Shown here: positions 20,080 through 33,514 of the stretch, in pieces
Layout of the letters: the number at the start of each line of letters is the position of its first letter
Position numbering within the stretch: the stretch's first letter is position 1
DNA from: Limnephilus marmoratus
Lineage: Eukaryota; Arthropoda; Insecta; Trichoptera; Limnephilidae
Assembly: GCA_917880885.1 (NCBI GenBank)
Contig: OU862913.1
Coordinates: forward strand, 45,913,460-45,977,459
Direction of reading: 5' to 3'
DNA: 64,000 nt
Translations under genes and position numbers: made by a program
The notes under the pieces: generated by a model
What the model was told of the DNA's origin: nothing
What the model saw: only the letters and a program-made list of their open reading frames with translations
The model's database searches: none

Positions 20080-20798
20080 TATATATATATACATCCCGCT
20101 ATCATTGCTGCGTCCTTTCATCAGATCGACATTACTGCGTCTATCTGAAGGACTTAATTTTACATAGTTTTAACTAAAGTATATACTAGCTTTTAAGTGT
20201 TTGATTGTAGCTAGGTATTTATATTTTTGAAAATAATGATTTTAAAAATATACAAAACGAAAAAAACGCCCTTCAAAGTTCCACCAATCCGAACTCCTTT
20301 CATATTCAATGCAGTGAGGCATCCTGCATATATTTTCTTCAATTTGGTCCACAATGTAGCGTCCAATTATATATTCATTTTCATGTTGATGACAAACCAA
20401 CGTCTTGCGACGTTGCCGCTTATTTGTTCAAGTTTTTGGTTGGACGACTGTAAAGTTATTAATAGAATATGAAAGTGCCAATACGACTGGCCAATATGTT
20501 GCGGACTCTAATCAACCTGGCGGCGATGCGCACGTAATATTTATTAAATTGGTATGGGATTTTTTTGAGACTTATCATTCCGAATTAAAACGTTGCTTGA
20601 AGGGCGATTAGTTATTTTTAGTGACTAGATCTGTATTGCTGGGACCTTTATAAGCGTCCTCTTCTCCCCATTTTGATTCCGCATCACGACAGTGATTACC
20701 ATATAAGGACTTTATTACTACAACACGATAATCAGTAGGTATATTTTGCGACCTATTATTTAAAAAGAAACCGTAGTCTTCCGAAAGATTCAATTTGG

Positions 20799-21240
20799 GA
20801 GGCGGGTATGGTACCGCTGCCCTGGGAACCCATTTGGATAATCTTAACATTAAGACCTCTGCCATAGGTCACCCCAAGTGGTTCGCTACGTTTGGTAACT
20901 TAGCAGGGGTGCCCTATAATATTCTATGCTCATGTGGTGGGGTTTATCTGGTTCTTGGCGGCGGGTGCGTCTACCCACCAGCTTCATAACAGGCCGGATC
21001 GGGAGAGAATGGTTGAGGGATTGGTTGGTTGATTCTCCAGCCGTACTCTCTCGGAACATCACCTTGCACCGCAGTGGGAGGGATGGATTCATACGTCCCT
21101 CACTTCTGAACACACTCCCCCAGATTCCTACCAACCCCTGGTATCCCTTTCTTTCCCAGAACTTCTTCTCTTTCTTCACCTAAAAAGTCTCTCCAAACAG
21201 CATCGCCAAAGATAGCATAGGCCCTGAGGAAAATTATTTT
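20799..21240 (+). mobile_element. Family A retroposon, unit 2 copy 1
   Basis: Near-identical counterpart of 13425-13866, with the same head GAGGCGGGTATGGTACCGCT and tail. Confidence 0.8.
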
Positions 21241-21295
21241 AATAATGAATGAAGAATTAAATTATAATTATATTAATGCTTTTCATATAAATGCT

Positions 21296-21585
21296 GTCAC
21301 CCCAAGGGGTTCGCTACGTTTGTTGACTTAGCAGGGGTAACCGGGTTCATGGGGTGAGGTTTATCCAGGTTTTGGTGACCGATGCGTCTGCCCACCTGCT
21401 GCATGGTGGGTATAATCGAGAGAGACTGGTTGAGGGTGGTCTTTTATTCTCTCCAGCCATAATCTCTCGACACATCGCCTTGCAACGCAGTGGGAGGATT
21501 GGATTCATATGTCCATCACTCCTGGACACCTACCTCAGGGCTTCCTGTGGAAATTTCTCCTGCCCCCCCCTGGCTAATGTAAAAA
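21296..21585 (+). mobile_element. Family A retroposon, unit 2 copy 2
   Basis: Counterpart of 13920-14208, also lacking the head. Confidence 0.75.
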
Positions 21586-21599
21586 TAATCTTTATTTAA

Positions 21600-22060
21600 A
21601 AACGAATGTTTATGTACCTAAAGCATTCATACGATTACGATGATAATTTGGAGATTTGTCGTGCGCATGCCCGCGATGGTTTCTGTGGTGAGCTCTAGCG
21701 CTATGAAATTATTTCTTTTGGCATTCATCCGATAGCGATGAAACTTTGGTGAGTTGTTATGCGCACATCCGTGAATTTTTCTATATATAATAGTGAGCTC
21801 TGGCGTTATGAAATTTGCATAAAAAATTACAATTAGTGGCGTGCGAGTTGTTTGAAATGTATGTTTTTCATTTAGTTTCGCTTCAAGGAGTGATGGAAGG
21901 AGGGGAAGGGGAAGGGGAAATTTGGGGATTGGTTCGCGGAAGGGGAGAAAGCAGGGAAGATGGGAAGGTGGAAAGGAACGCAAGAGGGGTGAGGGTCGCG
22001 AGAGTGTAACGAGGGCGCATGGGAAAGGACACACATGAGAGGGTGAGGGTAAGGGATGGA
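21600..22060 (-). mobile_element. Pyrimidine-rich retroposon, unit 2 (inverted)
   Basis: Counterpart of 14215-14700. The purine-rich block is shorter here: a ~40 bp piece with ATCAACGAGAGATGAG is missing. Confidence 0.6.
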
Positions 22061-22978
22061 GGACGAGGGATGGCAGAGGGAGGGATTGCAAAGGTGACAT
22101 AGTAACGGTAGGGTATAGAAGGGAGTAAATTTGGAAATGGGAACCTTTCCGAAATTCCAAAAATGTTTTAAAGATTGGAAGGCTAAAACAGTATTTAAAA
22201 TATTAATATGTAGCAATTTTAAGATAAACAAATAAAAAAAAATAAAAAAAAATATACAGTAAATGTATTTTTATTGTACAACGAACGAAAGGAGATGCTG
22301 AGAATTGGTACAAGGAGAATCTAGAAAATTTAAAGGAATCGTGACCTGCAATATGGAAGTGATTTCACTTTTTTTTACATGAGCACCGCGCAAGTCTCGA
22401 ACTACTCCCGTCTGGTCCAGTGAGACTATGGCATCTCCAATTGGAGTATGCTGTGAGGCTGAAGGTAGTGAGGATGGGAAGGAGATGGGAAAGAGGAAGG
22501 TGGGAAAGTACCTGGCTATTCTGATCTGGTCACCAAACACGCTAAAGCCATTGCAAGCAACGTTATACCAGGGCGATACTGAGAGTATCCTCCGCTCTGG
22601 AACGTACCGAAAATATACTTTACCTACTCGTATTATACGATATTGCCAATATCTTTTTCTGTTTCCAGATTTTCGAATGAGTTTCGCTAATATTTTCTTC
22701 ATTTAAATATATATTTTATAAAAGTTTTCTTTATTCATTGAATTATTTTTTACATGTTTGAGGATTTTTCGTTACATCTTTGAGGATTTTTTGATCAAAA
22801 AAGATAGCAAGATTTTAATATGTTGATCGAAATATCAACATATTCATATTTAAATGTTATAATTTGAGGGCTCATAAAGTTAAAAATAAAAACATAGGTA
22901 AGGATATTTTTTTTTAATTTTAAGAAAGACAAACATTCCCTGGTTACGAATAACCAGACAGTATTTGAAAATATCTTA

Positions 22979-23450
22979 CTTTTTTACATTAGCTCCATAT
23001 AGAAGGCTCTGAGGAAAAAAGAATTCCATCAGGGTCTATGTCATCTTTGGAGATGTTGTATGGAGGGTCTTTTTAGGGAAAGGAAGGAGTGGAAGTTTTG
23101 GAAATGAAAAGGGTATTAGGGATGAGTAGGAATCGGGGTTTAGTGTGTCCAGGAATGACGGACGTATGAATCCATGCCTCCCACTGCGGTGTAACGTGAT
23201 ATTCCCAGAGAGTACGGCTGGAGAAGTTAAAGGAACTCCCTCAACCATTCCCTCGCGATCCGGCCTGCCATGCAGCTGGTGGGCAGGCGCATCCGCTACC
23301 AAGACTCGGATAAACCTCACCCCATGAACCCAGGCACCCCTACCAAGTCACCAAACGTAGCGAACTACTTAGGGTGACCTATGGCAGAGGTGTTGGTTAT
23401 ACAATAAATGTTTCCCTGGGCGGCGGTACCCATACCCGCCTCTAATAGAT
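22979..23450 (-). mobile_element. Family A retroposon, unit 2 copy 3 (inverted)
   Basis: Counterpart of 15592-16038 with a longer tail (ATCAGGGTCTATGTCATCTT retained). Confidence 0.8.
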
Positions 23451-24319
23451 ATTATTAAGCAAAGTATTGTCCCTTTGCAAATTATAGTGCAGTGCACTAG
23501 CATAATAAAATACGATATTAAGTGCGCAATATCAATATAAAGATAACCTTTTCTTTTTTATTTGGGTCCAAGCTCTTTCTCACATTACGATTTTTAAAGT
23601 AAAAACTTCTTTAGGACCGTTGTGATTTGAAAATCGATGAAACGAAAAATAGTAAGCATAAATTGTTGCTTGTGTCGAGATGGAGGATTGAGCCACAGAT
23701 GAACTGAACATACAACTCCTGAGTGGGATCCAAACTCGGCCATTGACCGGTCGAATGTACTGCTCTGCTGGTCATACATGTGAAAAAAACACCAAAACAC
23801 CATATCATTTTTATCGGCGTCGACTAATCGTAACTTGAAACAAAAAAGTCCAAGCCACAATAAATAAAATGTTCGACTATTATGTGATAAGCGTCCTCGG
23901 GACAGCTGATGCATTCATAACTTAACCTACATCTCAAGTGTTCATACGTATCCATATAAACAAACTGCCTCGTAAATCGTTCTAAATTCTTTCCGAACCA
24001 CAATAGATGCCCATTATGTGATAATTATTTATCTTAATCAAGTTATTTCATTTTTATTGTTTATTTTTCTATGAGTCATTGAACATTCAACAGTCAACCA
24101 TTACATTCATGGAATTCTCGTGTCACAATAAGATTGGCATTATTTTGCTTTTGCAAAGATGAACAAAATTGAATTAGTTACATAAAATTAAATTAACATT
24201 GTATAAAATCTCAAAAAAATTTTCAATGTAGGAACCCAAATGATTTTTTTTTTATCATCAAAAAGGCATGAAAGCTTATAAAATATATATTATAAAATAA
24301 AAATGTTAAAAGGGTATAA

Positions 24320-24915
24320 AACCTCTCAAAAACTGGGCGTTACTTTACAGGGCCCGCAGATACTTTAATAGTATACAACTGCAAATCACATGTGTGCCCC
24401 ACGGTTGAATTTGGCAGCCACCTCTGGTCTGAAGCTCCAAAATACCTGAAAAATACCCTCGACTCTGGGCAAAAACGAGCGGTCCGTTTGATAGATTCTC
24501 CCATCTTAACAGACGGGTTGCAAAATTTAGAGCACAGGCGTCGGGTGGGAATGCTATCCTTGTTCTACCGGTATTACAATGGAAGTTTCTTCGAAGAATT
24601 TGCATAATTGACCCTTTCGGCACCGGTGCATAGTCGGGAAACACGCCAAATGCGTGCCCTACATTTGTACACGATTGACATTTGTCACACGAGAACGAGT
24701 CGCTTCTTCGACTCGTTCTTGTGTTCAACAGCTCGGCTATGGAATGATTTGCCGGCCTCTGTGTTTCTCCTTATTACAACATGGGTCTCTTCAAGACAAA
24801 TATTCATTCCTTCCTCTCCCCGAAAAGACCCTCCACACAGCATCCCAGATGACAATTAGAGGGAAATTATTTTCCTCAGGGCCTCCTGTGTGGAGTTAAT
24901 GAAAAAAAATTAATA
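24320..24915 (+). pseudogene. LINE family 1 3' end, unit 2
   Basis: Counterpart of 16900-17492. It keeps the complete 3' double stem (TTTTCCTCAGGGCCTCCTGT) that unit 1 has partly lost, followed by GTTAATGAAAAAAAATTAA. Confidence 0.8.
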
Positions 24916-24984
24916 AAAGATGAGCAAAAATGCATGTTAATATTTTTTTTTTAAATAAAGTAAATAAGTAAAGTAAGTAGCGAC

Positions 24985-25120
24985 AACGGTGTGGTCTGGG
25001 GGTAAGGTTCTTGACTCGCAATAAAGGTAGCGGGATCAATCCGGGCGTGGGCAAATACATTTTATTTTACGAATTTGTGTTATTTCGCAATTAATTCCTT
25101 AACAATAATATATATCTAGT
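24985..25120 (+). mobile_element. tRNA-derived SINE, long-head form, unit 2
   Basis: Counterpart of 17555-17690 (GGTGTGGTCTGGGGGTAAGG ... GGGATCAATCCGG). Confidence 0.55.
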
Positions 25121-26179
25121 ACCTATATTTGCGGCACGTTCCAGATTGGAAGATACTCTCAGTATCGCCCTTGTGTAAGACCACCATTCAAAATAAATTA
25201 ATTGAAATGGCTTTAGCCGTGTTTGGTGACTAGATCTGTAAAGCCAGGTAAAGCAAGCCCACCTTTCTATTCATCATCTCCTTCCCCTCCCCACTAGCTT
25301 TATCCTCACAACATACCCCAAATCGGGGATGCCATAGTCTCACTGGCTCCAGACGGGAGAAGCTGAGGCTCTTGTGAGGAATTTACATAAAAAAGCGTTT
25401 ATACGCAAATTGGTTATGGTAGTCTTTTTTTATTTATCAGCCACGTGTTGAATTTTTTTAATATAATCATTAAGTAAAAAAAATATCTTTAATCCGCAGT
25501 AATTATGAGTATTTTCTAATGTCATTAAAATCAACATAGAATTACATAAATGCTTATCAAATGTATCATGTTTGACAGTAGGTATCTTTTCAAATTATAG
25601 TTAACTAATGCATTCTCGTCACGGGAGAAACAATTTTAAGAATCTTTTATGGACGTTAAAACAAAAATATGCATTATATTCTTTTAGGACGAAAAAAGGA
25701 AAACACAAAAAAGGGAAAGCATTAAACGGTAAAAGTAAATAAATAAAATAACATGCCGTCGCTAATAAATAAATAGTGTTAAGCAATAACTAACTAACCA
25801 TCAAGCCTCCTAACGTTTCCTCGCAGGAGTAGGCAGAGACCGCCAAACAACTAGGTATTGGCATATATTTCTTTTCCTCATTTACAATTCACATTCATAA
25901 TCGCTCTTCTGTTTTTCTGACTTTTGGCTTGGCCTGACTCAAGAATTTGTTTAACATGATCATGCTGTGTCTTCCTCGGGCATATTTACTACTCTAGAAC
26001 AAGCTGCAAATAAGCACTACATATTATTTTTAATGAAATCATACATTATGAAATAACACAAAACACGCCCCCACCCTTAGTAATAATACATTGTATCAAC
26101 CCACTGTTTTGTAATTGTCAAGTCATTATATGTTTGCCATGAGGAAGAAACGGTCGTTCCGAAACCGGTCGGCGTTAAC

Positions 26180-26388
26180 AAAATATATAAGTTGTTCTAA
26201 CGAAGTTATATTGTTTAATTTATAAATAAAATGTTACTTGCGCACTCCGGGATTTGAAACCGCGACCTCTAGACCACGGAGGCCGCAATTCATGTCTTTA
26301 AAGTAATTTCTGTTTTTTTGCTCGTCTAAACTAATTAGAACCAGGACATCTCTTCTTTCCGATCCATCTGATTACTTACTACACTACA
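26180..26388 (-). mobile_element. tRNA-derived SINE, short-head form, unit 2
   Basis: On the minus strand: GCCTCCGTGGTCTAGAGGTC, then GCGGTTTCAAATCCCGGAGT (B-box-like GGTTTCAAATCC), then an AT-rich body. It is missing from unit 1, where GGCGTTA runs directly into GTAAAAATAGTCATC. AAAATA-type words flank the insertion in units 2-4. Confidence 0.65.
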
Positions 26389-26529
26389 AAAAATAGTCAT
26401 CTATATTTTTTGTTGGTTAATATCGCCAAATTCTTGGTAGTTTTTTTTTTTAATTTTCCTCCGGCTTTTTCATAAATGTGCAATTGTAGTCTCTTAAGAT
26501 CTGGACATTTTAAGTTTAGTAATATGCAT

Positions 26530-26951
26530 TTTACATTAGCGTTGACATTTTTGGGGATGCGTGTGGAGGGTCTTTTTAGGAAAGGAAGTTCTGGGCAAGA
26601 AAAGCGAATGAAGGTTGGGTAGGTTAATCTGGGGGTTAGTGTGTCCAGGAGTGTCGGATGTATGAGTCCATCCCTCCCACTTCGGTGCAAGGCGATGTTC
26701 CGAGAAAAAACGGCTGAAGAAGTCAGAAGTCAGAGAGAATGGTTCTCTCAACCATTCTCTCCCGTTCCGGCCTGCCATGCACATGGTGGGCAGAAGCATT
26801 CAAAGCCAAGACCCGGGCAAACCTTACCCCATAAACTCGGGCACCCCCGCTAAGTCACCAAATGTAGCGAATCACTTGGGGTGTCCTACGGTAAAAGTGT
26901 TGGTTATCCAATAAATGGTTTCCGGGGAGGCGGTATCCGTGTCTGCCTCTC
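26530..26951 (-). mobile_element. Family A retroposon, unit 2 copy 4 (inverted)
   Basis: Counterpart of 18863-19288. Confidence 0.75.
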
Positions 26952-28528
26952 AAATTGAAATTGAAAAGTCAGAAGAACTAAACGAAACCAAAAGAAAAAT
27001 TCCACTTCTAGTAAATTAGTTTAGGCAATTTCGTCTTTATTTTTAGATATAAGCGTGGATGATGTGATTGAATATTAGTTTAACAATGAATTTCAATTCA
27101 CTTTGCGAGTAAGAAGTAAAATCATTACTTTAAAAAAATGCAGCTTTGGCAAATTCAATATCAGCAAAAAAACTATTATTTAATGAGTAAACAACGACGA
27201 TATTGTAGCAACATTGTCTTGGTGAAATTGAAATATTAATTACACACGTTTGACAAAGATCCATCCTTATTGGAATCATATTTGGCGCCAATTTTGAATA
27301 GGTAATGTAGCTGAATTTCAATGTAATCTTACGTAGCAATGTGCGATATTTAAGTATGATTGCTTTGTTTTCGCAGAGAACAGAAGAAACGCTGTTAAAA
27401 AGCGATGTTGCCAAATGTAGGAGTTGCGATACGCGAGTCACTAAAAGCCAATGAAAACGTATATTTTGCTAAAAATATACGCTGATCTACTGCAGCGCCG
27501 CGGCTCGCCGCTCGGTGACAAAGCACTGAACTAAAATAGCATATTTCAGTTGATTTAGGTACCAATACCGCGTCTGGCTTATTTTCGTTTTTGGACTGTA
27601 TGAGGGGACAGGAGTGGGGAAAATTTGAAATTACATGTGTTCAATCCTGCGTCCGTATACCGGACGCAGAATGACGGTCGGACGCAGGATTGAATGAAAG
27701 TGGACCATTAGAAGACGCAGCAATGATAGCGGGATGTATATATATATATATATATCCCGCTATCATTGCTGCGTCTTCTAATGGTCCACTTTCATTCAAT
27801 CCTGCGTCCGACCGTCATTCTGCGTCCGGTATACGGACGCAGGATTGAACACATGTAATTTCAAGTTTTCCCCACTCCTGTACCCTCATACAGTCCAAAA
27901 ACGAAAATAAGCCAGACGCGGTATTGGTACCTAAATCAACTGAAATATGCTATTTTAGTTCAGTGCTTTGTCACCGAGCGGCGAGCCGCGGCGCTGCAGT
28001 AGACGAGCGTATATTTTTAGAAAAATATACGTTTCATTGACTAGCGTATCGCAGCTCCTACATTTGGCAACATCGCTTTTTAATAGCGTTTCTTCTGTCT
28101 TCTGCGAAAACAAAGCAATCATACTTAAATATCGCACATTGCTACGGAAGATTACATTGAAATTCAGCTTCATTACCTATTCAAAATTGGCGCCAAATAT
28201 GATTCCAATAAGGATGAATCTTTGTCAAACGTGTGTAATTAATATTTCTATTTCACCAAGACAATGTTGCAACAATATCGTCGTTGTTACACATTAAATA
28301 ATAGTTTTTTTGCTGATATTGAATTTTCCAAAGCTTCATTTTTTTTAAAAGCAATGATTTTACTTCTTACTCGCAAAGTGAATTGAAATTCATTGTTAAA
28401 CTAATATTCAATCACGGCATCCATGCTTATATCTAAAAATAAGGACGAAATTGCCTAAACTAATTTACTAGAAGTGGTATTTTTCTTTTAGTTTCGTTTA
28501 GTTCTTCTGACTTTTAAATTTCAATTTG

Positions 28529-28952
28529 AGAGGCAGACATGAGTACCGCCACCCCGAGAACCATTTATTGGATAACCAACACCTTTGCCGTAGGTCACCC
28601 CAAGTGATTCGCTACATTTGGTGACTTAGCAGGGGTGCCCGAGTTTATGGGGTAAGGTTTGCCCGGATCTTGGCGTTGTTTGCGTCTGCCCACCAGGTGC
28701 GTGGCAGGCCGGAACGGGAGAGAATGGTTGAGAGAACCATTGTCTCTGACTTCTTCAGCCGTTTTTTCTCAGAACTTCGCCTTGCACCGAAGTGGGAGGG
28801 ATAGCCTCATACATCCGTCACTCCTGGACACACTAACTCCCAGATTAACCTACCCAACCTTCATTCGCTTTTCTTACCCAGAACTTCCTTTCGTTCCTTT
28901 CCTAAGAAGACCCTCCACACGCATCCCCAAAAATGTCAGCGCTAATGTAAAA
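28529..28952 (+). mobile_element. Family A retroposon, unit 3 copy 4
   Basis: Mirror of 26530-26951 (GAGGCAGACATGAGTACCGC head). Confidence 0.7.
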
Positions 28953-29074
28953 TGCATATTACTAAACTGAAATGTCCAGATCTTCAGAGACTACAATTGC
29001 TCATTTATTTAAAAGCCGGAGGAAAATTAAAAAAAAAAAACTACCAAGTATTTGGCGATATTAACCAACAAAAA

Positions 29075-29310
29075 AATATAGATGACAATTTTTTGTAGTG
29101 TAGTAAGTAATCAGATGGAACGGAAAGAAGAGATTTCCTGGCTCTAGTTGGTTTAGACGAGCAAGAAAACAGAAATTTCTTTAATGTCATGAATTGCGGC
29201 CTCCGTGGTTTAGAGGTCGCGGGTTCAAATCCAGGAGTGCGCAAATGACATGTTATTTATAAATTAAACAATATATCTTTGTTAGAACCACTTACATATT
29301 TTAGTAACGC
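29075..29310 (+). mobile_element. tRNA-derived SINE, short-head form, unit 3
   Basis: GCCTCCGTGGTTTAGAGGTC followed by GCGGGTTCAAATCC, a perfect B box (GGTTCAAATCC). The A-box-like TGGTTTAGAGG lies immediately upstream, without an anticodon arm between them. Confidence 0.65.
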
Positions 29311-30384
29311 CGATCGGTTTCGGAACGACCGTTTCTTCCTCAGGGCAAACATATAGTGACTTGACAATTACAAAACGGTGGGTTGGTACAATTTATTATT
29401 ACTAAGGGTGGGGGCGTGTTTTATGTTATTTCATAATGTATAATGTATTCATTAAAAATAATATGTAGTACTTATTTGAAGCTTGTTTTAGAGTAGTAAA
29501 TAAGCCCGAGGAAGACACGGCATGATCATGTTAAACAAATTCTTGAGTCAGGCCTAGCCAAAAGTCAGACAAACAGAAGAGCGATTATGAATGTGAATTG
29601 TGAATGAGGCAAAGAAATATATGCCAATACCTAGTTGCTTGGCGGTCTCGGCCTACTCCTGCGAGGAAACGGCGTGATGGTTAGTTAGTTATTGCTTAAT
29701 ACTATTTATTTATTAGCGACGGCATGTTATTTTTATTTGTTTACTTATACCGTTTTATGCTTTCCCTTTTTGTGTTTTCCTTTTTTCCTCCTAAAAGAAT
29801 ATAATGCATATTTTTGTTTTAAGGTCCATAAAAGAACCTTAAAATTGTTTCTATAATTTGAAAAGATACCTACTGTCAAACATGATAGATTTGATAAGCA
29901 TTTATGTTATTCAATGTTGATTTTAATGACATTAAAAAATACTCATAATTACGAGTACTGTGGATTAAAGATTTTTTTTTAATTAATTATTATTTAAAAA
30001 AATTTAATAAATGGCTGATAAATAAAAAAAGATTAGCATAACCAATTTGCGTATAAACGCTTTTTTATGGTTTGTTATGTAAATTCCTTACAAGAGCCTC
30101 AGCTTCTTCCGTCTGGAGCCAGTGAGACTATGGCATCCCCAATTTGGGTATGTTGTGAGGATAAAGCTAGTGGGGAGGGGAAGGAGATGGGGAATAGAAA
30201 GATGGGCAAGTACCTGGATTTTCAGATCTAGTCACCAAACACGGCTAAAGCCATTTCAAGCAATTTTTCAAATAATTTATTTTGAATGGTGGTCTTACAC
30301 AAGGGCGATACTGAGAGTATCTTCCACTCTGGAACGTGCCGCAAATATACTAGATATATATTATTGTTAAGGAATTAATTGTGA

Positions 30385-30490
30385 AATAACACAAATTCGT
30401 AAAATAAAATTTATTTGCCCACGCCAGGATTGATCCCGCTACCTTGATTGCGAGTCAAGAGCCTTACCCCCAGACCACGCGGTTGTTGCT
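30385..30490 (-). mobile_element. tRNA-derived SINE, long-head form, unit 3
   Basis: On the minus strand, CTTGA-CTCGCAA-TCAAG forms a perfect 5-bp stem with a 7-base loop, as in a tRNA anticodon arm. This is the best preserved arm among the copies. Confidence 0.6.
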
Positions 30491-30544
30491 ACTTACTTTA
30501 CTTATTTACTTTATTAAAACGTTAACATGTATTTTTGCTCATCT

Positions 30545-31110
30545 TTTATTTTTTTTTTCATTAACTCTACACAGGAGGCCCTGAGGAAAATAATTTCCCT
30601 CGGGGCCTATGTCATCTGGGATGCTGTGTGGAGGGTCTTTTTGGAAACACAGAGGCTGGCAAATCATTTCATAGCCGAGCTGTTGAACACAAAAACGAGT
30701 CGAAGAAGCGACCCGTTCTCGTGTGACAAATGTCAATCGTGTACAAATGTAGGGCACGCGTTTGGCGTGTTTCCCGACAATGCGCCGGTGCCGAAGGGAT
30801 CAATTACGCTAATTCTTCGAAGCATCTTCCATTGTAATATCGGTAGAACAAGGATAGCATTCCCACCCGATGCCTGTGCTCTAAAGATTGCAACCCGTGT
30901 GTTAAGATGTGAGAATCTATCAAATGGACCGCACGTTTTTGCACAGAGTCGAGGGTATTTTTCAGGTATTTTGGAGCTCCAGACCAAAGGTGGCTGCCAA
31001 ATTCAACCGTGGGGCGCACTTGTGATTTGTACATGGTTAGCAGTTGTATACTATTAAAGTATCTGCGGGCCCTGTACAGTAACGCCCAGTTTTTGAGAGG
31101 TTTTATACCC
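30545..31110 (-). pseudogene. LINE family 1 3' end, unit 3
   Basis: Mirror of 24320-24915 with an internal deletion just after the 3' stem (GAGGGTCTTTTTGGAAACAC). It still reads RPTVEFGSHLWSGAPKYLKN. Confidence 0.75.
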
Positions 31111-31752
31111 TTTTAACATTTTTATAAGCTTTTTTATGAATAAAAAAAAATCATTTGGGTTCCTACATTGAAAAAAAAATTTGAGCTTTTATACAATTCT
31201 AATTTTATTTTATGTAACTAATTCAATTTTGTTCATCTTCAAGCAAAAGCAAAATAATGCCCACCTTATTGTGACACGTTCCGTGAATGTAATGGTTGAC
31301 TGTTGAATGTTCAATGACCCATAGAAAGATAAACAATAAAAATGAAATAACTTGATTAAGATAAATAATTATCACATAATGGACATCAATTGTGGTCGGA
31401 AAGAATTTTGAACGTTTTACGAGGCAGTTTGTTTATAATTAAGGATACGTATGAACACTTGAGATGTAAGTTATGAATGGATCAGCTGTCCCAAGGACGC
31501 TTATCACATAATAGTCGAACATTTATTGATTGTGGCTTGGACATTTTTGTTTCAAGTTACGATTAGTCGACGCCGATAAAAATGATATGGTGTTGGTATT
31601 TTCTTCACATGTATGACCCGCAGAGCAGTACATTCGACCGGTCAATGGCCGAGTTTGGATCCCACTCAGGCGTTGTATGTTCAGTTCATCTGTGGCTAAA
31701 TCCTCCATCTCGACACAAGCAACAATTTCTGCTTACTGTGGTGGTAATTTTG

Positions 31753-32191
31753 GAGGCGGATATGGGTACCGCCGCCCAGGGAATCATTTATTGGATAACC
31801 AACACCTCTGCCATAGGTCACTCCAAGTGGTTCGCTACGTTTGGTGACTTGGTAGGGGTGCCCGGGTTCATGGGGTGAGGTTTATCCGAGTCTTCGCAGA
31901 GGATGCGCCTGCCCACCAGCTGCATGGCAGGCCGGATCGCGAGTTCCTTTAACTTCTCCAGCCGTACTCTCTGGGAATATCACGTTACACCGCAGTGGGA
32001 GGCATGGATTCATACGTCCGTCATTCCTGGGTACACTAAACCCCGATTTCTACCCATCCCTAATACCCTCTTCATTCCCAAAACTTCCTTTCCCTAAAAA
32101 GACCCTCCATACAACATCTCCAAAGATGACATAGGCCCTGATAGAATTCTTTTTTCCTCAGAGCCTTCTGTATGGAGCTGATGTAAAAAAA
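31753..32191 (+). mobile_element. Family A retroposon, unit 3 copy 3
   Basis: Mirror of 22979-23450. The sequence upstream of its GAGGCGG head is deleted relative to unit 4 (39470-39676), so it abuts a different part of the unit. Confidence 0.75.
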
Positions 32192-33039
32192 GTAAGATAT
32201 TTTCAAATATTGTCTGGTTATTCGTAACCAGGGAATGTTTGTCTTTCTTAAAATAAAATAAAATATATATCCTTACCTATGTTTTTATTTTTAACTTTAT
32301 GAACCCTCAAATTATAACATTTAAACATATTAAAATCTTGCTATCTATGGTATGTTGATCGAAAAATCCTCAAAGATGTAAAAAATAATTCAATGAATAA
32401 AGAAAACTTTTATAAAATATATATTTACATGAAGACAATATAAGCGAAACTCATTCGAAAATCTGGAAACAGAAAAATCAGAAAAATATATTGGCAATAT
32501 AGTATAATACGAGTAGGTAAAGTATATTTGCGGCACGTTCCAGAGCGGAAGATACTCTCAGTATCGCCCTGGTATAACGTTGCTTGCAATGGCTTTAGCG
32601 TGTTTGGTTACCAGATCTGAATAGCCAGGTACTTTCCCACCTTCCTTTTTCCCATCTCCTTCCCATCCTCACTACCTTCAGCCTCACAGCATACTCCAAT
32701 TGAAGATGCCATAGTCTCACTGGACCAGACGGGAGTAGTTGGAGACTCTTGCGCGGTGCTCATGTAAAAAAAAGTGAAATCACTTCCATATTGCAGTTCA
32801 CGATTCCTTTAAATTTCTTGATTCTCCTTGTACCAATTCTCAGCATCTCCTTTCGTTTGTTGTTCAATAAAAATACATTTACTGTATATTTTAAATACTG
32901 TTTTAGCCTTCCAATCTTTAAAACATTTTTGGAATTTCGGAAAGTTTCCCATTTTCAAATTTACTTCCTTCTATCCCCTACCGTTACTATGTCTCCTTTG
33001 CAATCCCTCCCTCTGCCATTCCTCGTCCTCTATCCCTTA

Positions 33040-33505
33040 CCCTCACCCTCTCCTGTGTGTCCTTTCCCATGCGCCCTCGTTCCACTGTCGCAACCCTTAC
33101 TCCTCTTGCGTTTCTTTCCACCTTCCCATCATCCCTGCTTTCTCCCCTTCCTCGAACTCGTACCTCGTTGATATTCCCAATCCCAAATTTCCCTTTCCCC
33201 TCCCTCCATCCCTCCTTGAAACTAAATGAAAAACATACATATCCAACAACTCGCACTAATTGTAATTTTTTATACAAATTTCGTGACGCCAGAGCTCACT
33301 ACTATATATAGAAAAATTCACGGATGTGCGCATAACAACTCACCAAAGTTTCATCGCTATCGGATGAATGCCAAAGGAAATAATTTCATAGCGCTAGAGC
33401 TCACCACTACGTACAGAAACCATCGCGGGCATGCGCACGACAAATCTCCAAAGTATCATCGTAATCGTATGAACGCTTTAGGTACAGAAACATTCATTTT
33501 TAAAT
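33040..33505 (+). mobile_element. Pyrimidine-rich retroposon, unit 3
   Basis: Mirror of the unit 1-2 copies: TCCTTTCCCATGCGCCCTCG ... ATACAAATTTCGTGACGCCA ... AGAGCTCACTAC. Confidence 0.6.
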
Positions 33506-33514
33506 AAAGATTTT

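Larger units (their letters stand above)
20090..27738 (+). mobile_element. TIR unit 2 (7649 bp)
   Basis: Direct repeat of unit 1 with the same order of passengers. It differs by the ~210 bp tRNA-like insertion at about 26177-26390 and small indels. Both inverted ends are perfect. It joins unit 3 tail-to-tail through a short TA run at 27739-27750, the centre of the palindrome. Confidence 0.88.
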
